A stretch of DNA of 8,114 bases from Rhodospirillaceae bacterium (GTDB lineage Bacteria > Pseudomonadota > Alphaproteobacteria > Rhodospirillales > 2-02-FULL-58-16): the NCBI GenBank assembly GCA_013349695.1, contig DUZD01000157.1:1-8114 (forward strand), written 5' to 3'. The notes under the pieces were generated by a model. It was not told the origin of the DNA. It was given only the letters and a program-made list of their open reading frames with translations, and searched no databases. The position numbers and the translations under genes were made by a program. Of this stretch, positions 1 through 8,114 are shown in pieces (position 1 is the first letter of the stretch; each line of letters opens with the position of its first letter).

Positions 1-84
1 CTGGTCGAGAAGAACGGCTTCCTGAGCCCCAATCAGGCCAGGGAAAAGTGGAATGCGGTGTTGTCAGTCAGACCCGCCGCATGA
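1..84 (+). CDS. C-terminal end of an unidentified protein (partial, cut by window edge)
   Basis: Frame 1 of the plus strand is open from the first base and stops at TGA 82-84, giving 27 residues that start LVEKNGFLSPNQAREKW and end SVRPAA. The codons strongly prefer G or C in the third position (gtc gag aag aac ggc ttc ctg agc ccc), as expected of a real gene in a GC-rich genome, and the peptide looks like a helical C-terminus. I do not recognise the family and assign no function. It runs towards the minus-strand receiver gene and overlaps its 3' end by 21 bases. The alternative is that this is a chance open frame; the stretch is too short to decide. Confidence 0.45.
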   Translation: MVEKNGFLSPNQAREKWNAVLSVRPAA

Positions 85-501
85 CAAACTTGTGTCCGGG
101 AAACCGGGTGCGGTACACATGTTGGATATGCGGTTCAGCACTTCCGTTTTGTCGAAGGGCTTGGTGACGAAGTCCCTGGCTCCCGCCTCCAGGGCCTTGA
201 TCCGGGTCTCCATGTCCTTTTGCGCTGTCAACACCAGGACCGGCAGGTAATCGCCCTTGATACCGTCCGAGAGTTGCTCCATGACCCGGAAACCGTCCAG
301 GTGCGGCATGCGGATATCGAGCAGGATGATGTCGAAATCGTTGTCTTGATAAAGTCCTTTCACTTGCCGGGGGTCGGTGGTGCTTTGCACGTTGGCATAC
401 CCGGCATAGGACAACATCATCTCGAGGAGTCGGACGTTTTCCGGTTGATCGTCGACAATCAGGATGTTGGCGTCCGGGGTTTTATCCATGACATCGTTCA
501 T
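64..501 (-). CDS. stand-alone response regulator receiver protein (RpfG-like receiver without output domain)
   Basis: A 145-residue single-domain CheY-type receiver that should accept a phosphoryl group on aspartate from a histidine kinase, most likely the adjacent one. Visible motifs are ILIVDD with acidic residues D17 and D18, phosphoacceptor D62 in LLDIRMPHLDG, T92 in VLTAQ, and K114 in the TKPF motif; the fold is complete by about residue 127. I chose ATG 501 because it overlaps the kinase stop as TGATG and has GGAGG seven bases upstream; a TTG one codon earlier is possible. The receiver resembles those fused to HD-GYP phosphodiesterase domains (RpfG type), in which a linker and the HD-GYP domain would follow. 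Here the protein runs into CTAPGFPDTSLSCGGSD and stops. It is either a genuine single-domain regulator or the remnant of a longer one. The receiver call is secure; the partner is inferred from position. Confidence 0.9.
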   Translation of the reverse strand: MNDVMDKTPDANILIVDDQPENVRLLEMMLSYAGYANVQSTTDPRQVKGLYQDNDFDIILLDIRMPHLDGFRVMEQLSDGIKGDYLPVLVLTAQKDMETRIKALEAGARDFVTKPFDKTEVLNRISNMCTAPGFPDTSLSCGGSD

Positions 502-3500
502 CAAGCCGCCTCCAATGCGGTCTTGATGGCATCCACCACATCGGTAACCTGAATGGGCTTGGTCAGGTATTTAAGAAACCCCGCATCCATCCCTTTTTTG
601 ATGTCCCTCTCGGTGGCGGCGGCGCTGAGGGCCAGGATGGGAGTGTTCTTGGTGTCTTCGTAACCACGGAGTTTCTTCAAGACCTCAATGCCGTTCATGC
701 CGGGAAGGTTGATGTCGAGTATGATCACGTCCGGTTTTTCGGCCCTCGCCAGTTCTATCCCCAACTCGCCGGTATGGGTCGAGATCATCGACAACCCCTC
801 GACGCGGGAGACGATCAACTCCATCAGTTCGAGGTTCTCCGGGTTGTCCTCCACGTAAAGCAGGGTGCCGCTCATGCCGGGGAGCCGCCCCTCAGCCTCA
901 ACTTGCGCCGTCGCCGCGGCGATCGTCGCGGCGGCTTCGCCGTGATCGCGTTGGGCCAGGGGCAGCTCGATCCAGAACGTGGACCCCTTGCCAACTTCGC
1001 TTTTCAGACCGACGGCACCGTTCATGATTTCAATCAGGTTTTTGCTAACGACAAGGCCGATGCCGGTGCCTTCGATCTCTGAATTTTCGGCGCCAAGGCG
1101 ACTGAAAGGTTTGAACAGTTCGCTTTGTTGGTCTTCTGGAATCCCTTCGCCGGTATCGGTCACGGCGATGCGTAGCATATTGCCGGCTGCCTCTTCGAAG
1201 CTGATGGTGACCTTGCCGTTTTTCCGGTTGTACTTGACGGCGTTCGACATCAGGTTGAGCAGCACCTGCTTGAGGCGCGTGTAATCGGCGCGCACACTTG
1301 GAACTTCCGCCACCGGACCGGGAACGGAAATATCGATGCCGCGTTTCTCGGCCATTGAAGCTATCAGTGGCAGACACTCGTCGAGAATTAACGCCGACGA
1401 GACATCCTCGATGGACAGTTCCACCTTGCCGGCCTCGATCTTGGCCAGGTCGAGAATATCGTTGATCAGTACCAGCAGGTGCTGGCCACCCTTGAGAATG
1501 TAATCAACGCAGTCTTTCTGGGCCTTGGTCAGCGGCTCCTTGGGGTTGAACTCCAGCATTTGCCCGAAGCCGAGGATGGCGTTCATCGGCGTTCGCAACT
1601 CGTGGCTCATGGCGGACAGGAAATCGGACTTGGCCTGGTTGGCCTCCTCTGCCGCTTCCTTGGCTTCCTTGAGTTCGGTGATATCGACTCGGATACCCAC
1701 GGTCATGCCGCTGGCAAGCCGTTTATCGAAAACACGCAGCCACTTTTCCCCCTCCAAACGCTGCTCGAACGAGACGAAGGGTTTCTTGTGAACCTCCATG
1801 CGTTCCTTGACCCACTCTTCCTCGCGGCCAAGGGCATCGGGATACTGGCCTCTTTCGGCGCCACCCCTGATGATGTCCTCGAATTTTGCTCCCGGGATGA
1901 TGAGATCAAAGGCGTTGGGGTGCATTCTCCTGTATTGATCGTTACAGAGGATGATCCGGTCCTCGCTGTCGTACAGCACGAACCCTTCCGAGATGTTGCT
2001 GATTGCCGAGACAAGGCGTTCTTCACTTTCCCTTTGTTGCCGCTCCGCTTTCTTGCGTTCGGAAATATCGGCGATGAAGGCGAAGGCTCCGGTGGCCTTG
2101 CCTTGACGGTCCCGAATGGTGGTGCAACTGACATTGGTGTGGACAGCCTCGCCTTGCTTGTTGTTGAAGGCGACCTCGTATTGACGGTGCTCGGAGGTTG
2201 CGATTTCGGATGCCATCCGTTCATAGAGGGCGCGGCATTCTTCGCTGGCGAACTCCGGCGGCCGCCTGCCGAGAAGTTCGGCCGGTTGGCGGCCAAGCAT
2301 CTCGCAAAACGACTTGTTCACCTCCAGCATCCGGCCTTCGGTATCGACCAGCCAGTAGCCTTCCAAAGTCGAATCGATGGAGTTGCGGTATTTTGCCTCG
2401 CTCTCGGCAAGTTGTCTTTGGCTGCGTGTGAACACGGCGGTCAGCACGATCAAAAGGACGAGTGAAAAAACAGAGAACGAAACAATGCTGATCCTTGTTT
2501 TCCGCAGACTGGCAAAGGCTTCGGAGGCATCGATTTCCGTTGTCATTCCGAACCCAAGCTCCTCGTCCCAAACCCAGGCGCCGACCACGGGAACGCCCCT
2601 GTAGCTGCGGTAGCCCTCCAGATCAACCCCGGATTCGCCTTTCGTTGCGCTCAGGGCCATGCGGGTCAGGGGCTGTTTTTCATGGTGGGCGAGGGTCCGC
2701 TCCCCGGCAATGAGATTGACCCCCGGATCGCGCACTTCAATCTTGAGGTCCGAGTGTTTGCCTTTGGGGATGAGGCCGATTTCGGAAAGTTGTTCGGCAA
2801 ATAGACTCTCACTGATCATCAACCCCCGCGAATCGAACGCATAGGTTTCCCCCGATTCACCAATCCTCCCACGCTCGAAAACGGACGAGAAGTACACATC
2901 AGGTTCGATGCGGAAAGCGAGAATGGCAATGGTTTCACCTGAATCACCGCGAATCGGCGACGCCACGAACATGGTCGCCAGATCCTCGACCATTTCCCCG
3001 TAGACATCCATCAGCGGAACGTCGGAGGGTTGAGGCAGGCTTACAAGCGTTTGGCCGGACCTGGTTTTTTCCAGGAACTCTTCTTGTTTGGTAAGCAGGC
3101 TGATGATTCCGATGTTTGAGTCGCGGCTGGAAGAAAGGTTGATGTTGTCCGGTCCGATAACGAAGTATCCCCGATAGCCGATGGTCCTGAACACCGGTTT
3201 CAGCCAGGACCGCAATTCCGACTGCGCCGGCTCGTTTAGCAGCGCCTCGGCCGTCCTGGGGTTCCGCAGCAATTGCTCGACGGAGGTGATGACCTCTCGA
3301 TTGCCGGCCCAAAGCTTCGCCGCCGCTTTCTGATTCTTGTTTAACAGGCGTATCGCATGTTGAGAGGATTCAATCGCCACTTTTAGTGATTTGCCGATAC
3401 CCGATTTGTATTCCTCCTCGATCCTGGTCAATGTGATCCAGGAGGCAATCACTAGAATCATACCCAAGGCAAGCAACGCGATAACGGCAAGATTCTTCGA

Positions 3501-3602
3501 GCGTTTCGACGCCGCGTGTTCCAATGCGGCTTTCCCCGTTGCGCGGATTCTCATGTAAGTCGCAAGCAGGAAGGTAAGCAGCAGACCGGAACCCAAAGTC
3601 AC
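501..3602 (-). CDS. hybrid sensor histidine kinase, main part (TM-Cache-like-TM-PAS-PAS-HisKA-HATPase-REC)
   Basis: Downstream part of one large membrane kinase gene whose upstream part is the CHASE frame at 3609-4520; the two share a frame and are separated by a single TGA. Numbering from GTG 3602: TM about 1-17, TM about 37-57, a periplasmic double-Cache-like sensor about 60-365, TM about 371-391, PAS about 400-515, a PAS_7-like domain about 525-645, HisKA with phospho-accepting H667 in SHELRTP, HATPase with N783/N787, DTGEG (816-820) and GTGIGL (845-850), then a receiver with E918/D919, phosphoacceptor D963, S993 and K1015. All catalytic motifs are intact, so it should autophosphorylate and pass phosphate to its own receiver and probably on to the neighbouring regulator. 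GTG 3602 has no Shine-Dalgarno sequence and falls at a membrane helix, so it is unlikely to be a true start. The ligand is unknown. Confidence 0.88.
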   Translation of the reverse strand: MTLGSGLLLTFLLATYMRIRATGKAALEHAASKRSKNLAVIALLALGMILVIASWITLTRIEEEYKSGIGKSLKVAIESSQHAIRLLNKNQKAAAKLWAGNREVITSVEQLLRNPRTAEALLNEPAQSELRSWLKPVFRTIGYRGYFVIGPDNINLSSSRDSNIGIISLLTKQEEFLEKTRSGQTLVSLPQPSDVPLMDVYGEMVEDLATMFVASPIRGDSGETIAILAFRIEPDVYFSSVFERGRIGESGETYAFDSRGLMISESLFAEQLSEIGLIPKGKHSDLKIEVRDPGVNLIAGERTLAHHEKQPLTRMALSATKGESGVDLEGYRSYRGVPVVGAWVWDEELGFGMTTEIDASEAFASLRKTRISIVSFSVFSLVLLIVLTAVFTRSQRQLAESEAKYRNSIDSTLEGYWLVDTEGRMLEVNKSFCEMLGRQPAELLGRRPPEFASEECRALYERMASEIATSEHRQYEVAFNNKQGEAVHTNVSCTTIRDRQGKATGAFAFIADISERKKAERQQRESEERLVSAISNISEGFVLYDSEDRIILCNDQYRRMHPNAFDLIIPGAKFEDIIRGGAERGQYPDALGREEEWVKERMEVHKKPFVSFEQRLEGEKWLRVFDKRLASGMTVGIRVDITELKEAKEAAEEANQAKSDFLSAMSHELRTPMNAILGFGQMLEFNPKEPLTKAQKDCVDYILKGGQHLLVLINDILDLAKIEAGKVELSIEDVSSALILDECLPLIASMAEKRGIDISVPGPVAEVPSVRADYTRLKQVLLNLMSNAVKYNRKNGKVTISFEEAAGNMLRIAVTDTGEGIPEDQQSELFKPFSRLGAENSEIEGTGIGLVVSKNLIEIMNGAVGLKSEVGKGSTFWIELPLAQRDHGEAAATIAAATAQVEAEGRLPGMSGTLLYVEDNPENLELMELIVSRVEGLSMISTHTGELGIELARAEKPDVIILDINLPGMNGIEVLKKLRGYEDTKNTPILALSAAATERDIKKGMDAGFLKYLTKPIQVTDVVDAIKTALEAA
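509..513 (-). promoter_or_regulatory. ribosome binding site of the receiver gene
   Basis: GGAGG on the minus strand lies seven bases before ATG 501, inside the last codons of the kinase gene. With the TGATG stop/start overlap it supports ATG 501 as the start and suggests translation coupled to the kinase. Confidence 0.65.
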
Positions 3603-3608
3603 CCAGGA

Positions 3609-3611
3609 TCA
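3609..3611 (-). other. in-frame TGA interrupting the sensor kinase gene
   Basis: The minus-strand frame reads ...YVVSHI, TGA, SWVTLGSGLLLTFLL... with no frame change. CHASE kinases normally go from a GRxW...F...P segment (here GRDWLVTFCPPA) straight into a membrane helix of the type GLLLTxLLAxY, and that helix begins just after the TGA. A single base change could restore a sense codon (for example TGG or CGA). Other genes here, including the kinase and glmS themselves, end in TGA, so the codon is a normal stop in this genome. It could be a true nonsense mutation or a sequencing or assembly error. Confidence 0.85.
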
Positions 3612-4520
3612 GATATGAGATACAACATAACCAACACCGCCTGCTGGAGGACAGAAGGTGACCAGCCAATCCCTTCCGGTAATGTCAAGTCGGTCGTCCA
3701 AGCAATTTGAATCGCCAAGGTCGCCCCGGTTTTCGATAGGGGAGGATTTTGGATAAAGGAGCTGCTTGCCGGCTGGGGCCGAGTGGTCAAAAACATGGAA
3801 GCTCGATTGCTCGAGTTTGGAAAAACTGCCGATGGCGTTATTAATGATGTTGTCGATACGAAAGACACCCAGGGTGAACCCCATAAGGTTCGCCCGCCGG
3901 GATTCAACGCTATCGACAGGAGCGCCAGCGCGATAGACAGGCTGGAAAATCAGGAATCCGTACTGATCGCCGGTTTCCTGGACCAAAGTGATCCGTTCCG
4001 TTGCAGCCATTTTGCCGGTGTCGCGGGCCATCTCAAGGGCCTTCAGGCGAGTCGGCGACGAGGCCAGATCGAAACCGTGGGCCGCCCTGTTCTTCTCATA
4101 GGGCTCGACAAGATAAACCGGGAAGTATTCTTCACGGTCCGTCCCGGCGCTCACCATTCCCTGTTCGGTTCGCTCGGTGATTTGGAACCCGGCGAATCCT
4201 TCTTTCCTCGCCATTGCCTCGAAGGCGGCGCGTTCCGGAGCCTTGATGCGGGGGATCCATTCCAAGGCCTGAATCTCGGGGTGAATATCCAGGACAGGTT
4301 CGATAAACCGCTTGAAGTCGAGAGGCGATACTTTTTCCTTGGCCAGGAATAATCCGCCAAGGGAACGAAGGGCCGAGAATGAGATGTTGAGACCCTGATC
4401 CAGAATAGCCACGTGCTTATGGATCGCATGTTCAAAATGGGCTTTCGAGGCGGCATGTTCCTGGTCGAGGACAATAAAATACCCCGCCAGGGACAAGGCA
4501 GCCCCTATCACGCAAGCCAT
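3609..4520 (-). CDS. CHASE sensor domain, amino-terminal part of the interrupted hybrid kinase
   Basis: A 303-residue product from ATG 4520: one membrane helix (about 3-18), a helical periplasmic stretch, then a CHASE extracellular ligand-sensor domain (about 70-225) with the typical FKRFIEPVLDIHPEIQALEW start, RxEYFPVYLVEP-like middle and YGFLIFQPVY. CHASE domains bind small molecules outside the cytoplasmic membrane and drive a fused kinase or cyclase. Alone, this product has no output and no second membrane helix, so it makes sense only joined to the kinase at 501-3602. ATG 4520 has no Shine-Dalgarno sequence and sits inside the helix. The open frame extends upstream to CTG 4544, which adds positively charged KRY before the helix and has AGGGA about eight bases before it, so the true start may lie there or further up. 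Treat this as half of a disrupted gene. Confidence 0.8.
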   Translation of the reverse strand: MACVIGAALSLAGYFIVLDQEHAASKAHFEHAIHKHVAILDQGLNISFSALRSLGGLFLAKEKVSPLDFKRFIEPVLDIHPEIQALEWIPRIKAPERAAFEAMARKEGFAGFQITERTEQGMVSAGTDREEYFPVYLVEPYEKNRAAHGFDLASSPTRLKALEMARDTGKMAATERITLVQETGDQYGFLIFQPVYRAGAPVDSVESRRANLMGFTLGVFRIDNIINNAIGSFSKLEQSSFHVFDHSAPAGKQLLYPKSSPIENRGDLGDSNCLDDRLDITGRDWLVTFCPPAGGVGYVVSHI

Positions 4521-4544
4521 TATGATTGAAGCGTATCGTTTCAG

Positions 4545-4698
4545 AATAGCAATCCCTGAATCGGCTTAGGCGTTTGGCCCGGAGTTCATTGTTGCTTCGT
4601 CTCTACTCCAGCAGTCTCCGTAGTGGTTATCTTGTCAATCAAAGCTCTTTTTCAATGTCCGTTAATGATGCGGCGGACGGCGCCCACCATTTCGAAGC
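4545..4698. other. glmS-kinase intergenic gap
   Basis: The gap between the glmS stop and the kinase frame is AT-richer than glmS. Read on the minus strand it holds ATG 4589, which is in frame with the CHASE part but is followed by TAA at 4566-4568 after seven codons. It also holds a 12-codon frame (ATG 4690, ending TGA) with no support. A TTGACA lies here but lacks a convincing -10 box 16-18 bases on, and no hairpin followed by a T-run marks a terminator. Whether the kinase has its own promoter cannot be settled from sequence. Confidence 0.4.
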
Positions 4699-6522
<1,824 letters not shown>

Positions 6523-6526
6523 TCGC

Positions 6527-7894
6527 TTAGTGCTCCGTTTTTTTCGTCCCTGGCTTCCTGGCCGCCCGCCGGCGCTGGCGGTAGCGTTCGCCGCCGCCCT
6601 TGATGTTCTTTTGTCCGGCGCGGGTCAAGGCCAGGGCGTTCGCCTCGACATCCTCGGAGATGACGCTGCCGGCGCCGATGATAGCGCCGTCGCCGATTTT
6701 CACCGGCGCCACCAGCGCCGTGTTGGAGCCGATGAAAACGCCGCCGCCGATGTCGGTGCGGCTCTTCGAAAAGCCGTCGTAGTTGCAGGTGATGGTGCCG
6801 GCGCCGACGTTGGCCTTGGCTCCCACCCGGGCATCGCCGATGTAGGTCAAATGGTTAATTTTGGCGCCGCTTTCGACGGCGGCGTTTTTGATCTCGACGA
6901 AGTTGCCGATATGGGCGTCCTCGGCGATGTCGGCACCCGGACGCAGGCGGGCGAAGGGGCCGACGACGGCGCCGGCGGCGATGGAGGTGCCCTCGATATG
7001 GCAAAATGGGCGGATTTCGGCTTTGTTTCCGACGCTGACGCCGGGTCCGAAGACAACGCCCGGGCCGATGGTGACATCCTTGCCAAGAAGGGTGTCGTGA
7101 CTGAAGTAAACGCTGGCCGGGTCGATCAGGGTGGCGCCGCCGAGCATGGCCTGGCCGCGCAGGCGGCGTTGCACGATCGCCTCGGCGGCGGCGAGATCGA
7201 CGCGGGTGTTGATGCCGATCAGCTCATCCCCGGCGCCCTCGACGACGGCGCAGGCAAAGCCGGCGGCAGTGGCGGCGGCGACAATGTCGGTCAGATAGTA
7301 CTCGCCGGCGGCGTTGCCATTGTCGAGCTTCTCGAGGAGCGGGAAAAGGCGCTTGCCGTCGACGGCGATGACGCCGGAATTGCAAAAACCGACGGCCAGT
7401 TGCTCTGGACTCGCGTCCCCGGCCTCGATAATGGCCTCCAGCGTTCCGTCCGGGGCGAGGATCAAACGGCCGTAACGGCCGGGTTCGGCGGGGCAAAACC
7501 CGAGGACGGCAACGGCCGGATCGAGGGGAGCGCGCCGGGCCGTGATGAGACGGCCGAGAGTCTCCTTGGTGATCAGCGGCGTGTCCCCGTAAACCACCAG
7601 CACGTCGCCGGTGAAACCCTCAAAGGCGGCCCGCGCGGTCAGCACCGCGTCGCCGGAGCCGAGTCTTGGCGTTTGCGTCACGGTCGGACAGGGGGCGACG
7701 GAGTCAACCACCGCCGGCATGTCCTCGCCGACGACGACGACGATCCGCTCCATCTCGAGGCCGTCCAGGGTTTCCATCAGGTGGCGGATCATCGGAACTC
7801 CGCCCAAAGGGTGGAGAACCTTTGGCAAGGTCGATTTCATCCGCGTCCCCAGACCGGCGGCAAGAACGATGGCGGCGGTTTTGTTTTTGCTCAT
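6527..7894 (-). CDS. glmU: bifunctional UDP-GlcNAc pyrophosphorylase / glucosamine-1-phosphate N-acetyltransferase
   Basis: Cytoplasmic trimeric enzyme for the last two steps to UDP-GlcNAc: its C-terminal half acetylates glucosamine-1-phosphate and its N-terminal half joins the product to UTP. From ATG 7894 it has 455 residues, the usual length. The uridylyltransferase half shows LAAGLGTRMKSTLPKVLH (11-28), the metal-binding aspartate in VYGDTPL (D104), E157, CNSG (N172) and GINTR (N229). The left-handed beta-helix half (about 255-430) is built of hexapeptide repeats and has R318, K336 in NFVEIK, H348 and Y351 in NHLTYIGD, N362 and N371 in GAGTITCNYDG, each 15 residues before its E. coli counterpart. 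It ends in a basic tail. The frame stays open further upstream, but the family starts at MSKNKTAAIVLAAG. A variant LGSGDAV stands where LGTxHA is usual. It is the first gene of the glmUS pair. Confidence 0.97.
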   Translation of the reverse strand: MSKNKTAAIVLAAGLGTRMKSTLPKVLHPLGGVPMIRHLMETLDGLEMERIVVVVGEDMPAVVDSVAPCPTVTQTPRLGSGDAVLTARAAFEGFTGDVLVVYGDTPLITKETLGRLITARRAPLDPAVAVLGFCPAEPGRYGRLILAPDGTLEAIIEAGDASPEQLAVGFCNSGVIAVDGKRLFPLLEKLDNGNAAGEYYLTDIVAAATAAGFACAVVEGAGDELIGINTRVDLAAAEAIVQRRLRGQAMLGGATLIDPASVYFSHDTLLGKDVTIGPGVVFGPGVSVGNKAEIRPFCHIEGTSIAAGAVVGPFARLRPGADIAEDAHIGNFVEIKNAAVESGAKINHLTYIGDARVGAKANVGAGTITCNYDGFSKSRTDIGGGVFIGSNTALVAPVKIGDGAIIGAGSVISEDVEANALALTRAGQKNIKGGGERYRQRRRAARKPGTKKTEH

Positions 7895-7933
7895 TTCACA
7901 GCCCGCTGAAGACAAAACCCGTTCCTGGACCTT

Positions 7934-7962
7934 GCCATAAGTCGGGGACCCCGCAAAGTCAA
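7934..7962 (-). promoter_or_regulatory. candidate sigma70-type promoter of glmU-glmS
   Basis: On the minus strand TTGACT (7962-7957) and TATGGC (7939-7934) are separated by exactly 17 bases, the ideal spacing. The -35 matches the consensus at five of six bases and the -10 at three of six. Transcription would begin near 7927, leaving a leader of about 33 bases before the glmU ATG at 7894. The position suits the operon; the weak -10 box keeps this tentative. Confidence 0.45.
7943..7953. repeat. perfect short palindrome CGGGG-A-CCCCG in the promoter spacer
   Basis: Five-base arms around a single central base lie entirely between the putative -35 and -10 boxes of glmU. Such a site could bind a repressor or activator, or alter the spacer geometry. 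In GC-rich DNA an 11-base palindrome can occur by chance, and no T-run follows it on either strand, so it is not a terminator. Confidence 0.35.
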
Positions 7963-8073
7963 AGATTGTCGAGGAATTTTGCGGTCGCCGCCGGCAGACT
8001 CGGCGCCAACGGCCGGCCACCCAAGTGGCTAGTACACCCCGGCGGGATTCCTGACCCCATACGATCGCTTTTC

Positions 8074-8094
8074 CCGCTCTCCCGGTAGGAGCGG
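8074..8094. repeat. short inverted repeat CCGCTC...GAGCGG upstream of glmU
   Basis: Six-base arms at 8074-8079 and 8089-8094 enclose a nine-base loop. There is no T-run on either side, so it is not an obvious intrinsic terminator. It lies in the stretch above glmU (7963-8114), where no gene is convincing and where the transcript of a gene beyond the right edge might end. Confidence 0.3.
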
Positions 8095-8114
8095 ACGCGC
8101 CGGCGATGCGGGTA

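Noticed and set aside
1479..2465. A 328-codon plus-strand open frame opposite the PAS/HisKA region
   Set aside because: It lies over a clearly coding minus-strand region with intact kinase motifs and shows no domain of its own.
3605..3615. Selenocysteine or alternative-code reading of the in-frame TGA
   Set aside because: No SECIS-like hairpin is apparent just downstream, the site is at the edge of a membrane helix rather than a redox centre, and TGA serves as the normal stop for three genes in this window.
3599..3669. Frameshift as the cause of the kinase split
   Set aside because: Both halves are in the same frame across the TGA, so a single substitution is the simplest explanation; the other two frames here do not give a better match to the expected CHASE-to-helix transition.
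4630..4660. TTGACA as a promoter for the kinase gene
   Set aside because: No -10-like hexamer is found 16-18 bases downstream on the minus strand, so the -35 match alone is not enough.
7895..8020. Upstream extension of glmU to GTG 8020
   Set aside because: The extra 42 residues are arginine-rich and foreign to the family; GlmU normally starts a few residues before the LAAGLGTRM motif, as ATG 7894 gives.
7968..8114. Minus-strand open frame entering from the right edge and ending SLPAATAKFLDNL just before the glmU promoter
   Set aside because: It could be the end of an upstream gene, but most of it reads as R/S/G/P-rich sequence without recognisable similarity, and two other frames are also open for long stretches. 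Too weak to annotate.

Overview
The window looks like an alphaproteobacterial chromosome segment, most likely from the Rhodospirillales. This rests on its GC-rich coding bias, the tandem glmU-glmS pair, and a multi-domain hybrid sensor kinase with Cache, PAS and PAS_7-like modules. The lineage is an inference from family style, not from a search. Apart from an 84-base tail at the left edge, all recognisable genes lie on the minus strand and read right to left.

Right half (about 4699-7894, promoter near 7940): glmU and glmS form a compact two-gene operon with a 4-base gap. They supply amino sugars for the cell wall. GlmS makes glucosamine-6-phosphate from fructose-6-phosphate and glutamine. 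GlmU acetylates glucosamine-1-phosphate and uridylylates the product to UDP-GlcNAc; the mutase GlmM, which links the two steps, is not in the window. Both proteins are full length with their catalytic residues present. A plausible sigma70-type promoter lies about 40 bases upstream of the glmU start, with a perfect palindrome in its spacer.

Left half (about 64-4544): a signalling cassette of visibly lower GC follows glmS after a gap of about 150-180 bases. It encodes a very large membrane hybrid histidine kinase (TM-CHASE-TM-TM-Cache-like-TM-PAS-PAS-HisKA-HATPase-REC), then a stand-alone receiver protein whose ATG overlaps the kinase stop codon (TGATG). The striking point is that the kinase reading frame is cut by one in-frame TGA at 3609-3611, between the CHASE sensor and the second transmembrane helix. 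Both halves are in the same frame and join into a sensible topology, so this is one gene with a nonsense codon (real mutation or sequence error), not two ordinary genes. The amino end is also doubtful: the best ATG lies inside the first membrane helix and an upstream in-frame ATG is cut off by TAA. The receiver resembles the amino-terminal domain of RpfG-type (HD-GYP) regulators but ends straight after the receiver in an unrelated tail.

Left edge: the last 27 codons of a convergent plus-strand gene overlap the receiver gene by 21 bases. No tRNA, rRNA, CRISPR, insertion sequence or glmS ribozyme was seen. I did not find a wholly new system; the points most worth checking are the interrupted double-sensor kinase and its truncated partner regulator.
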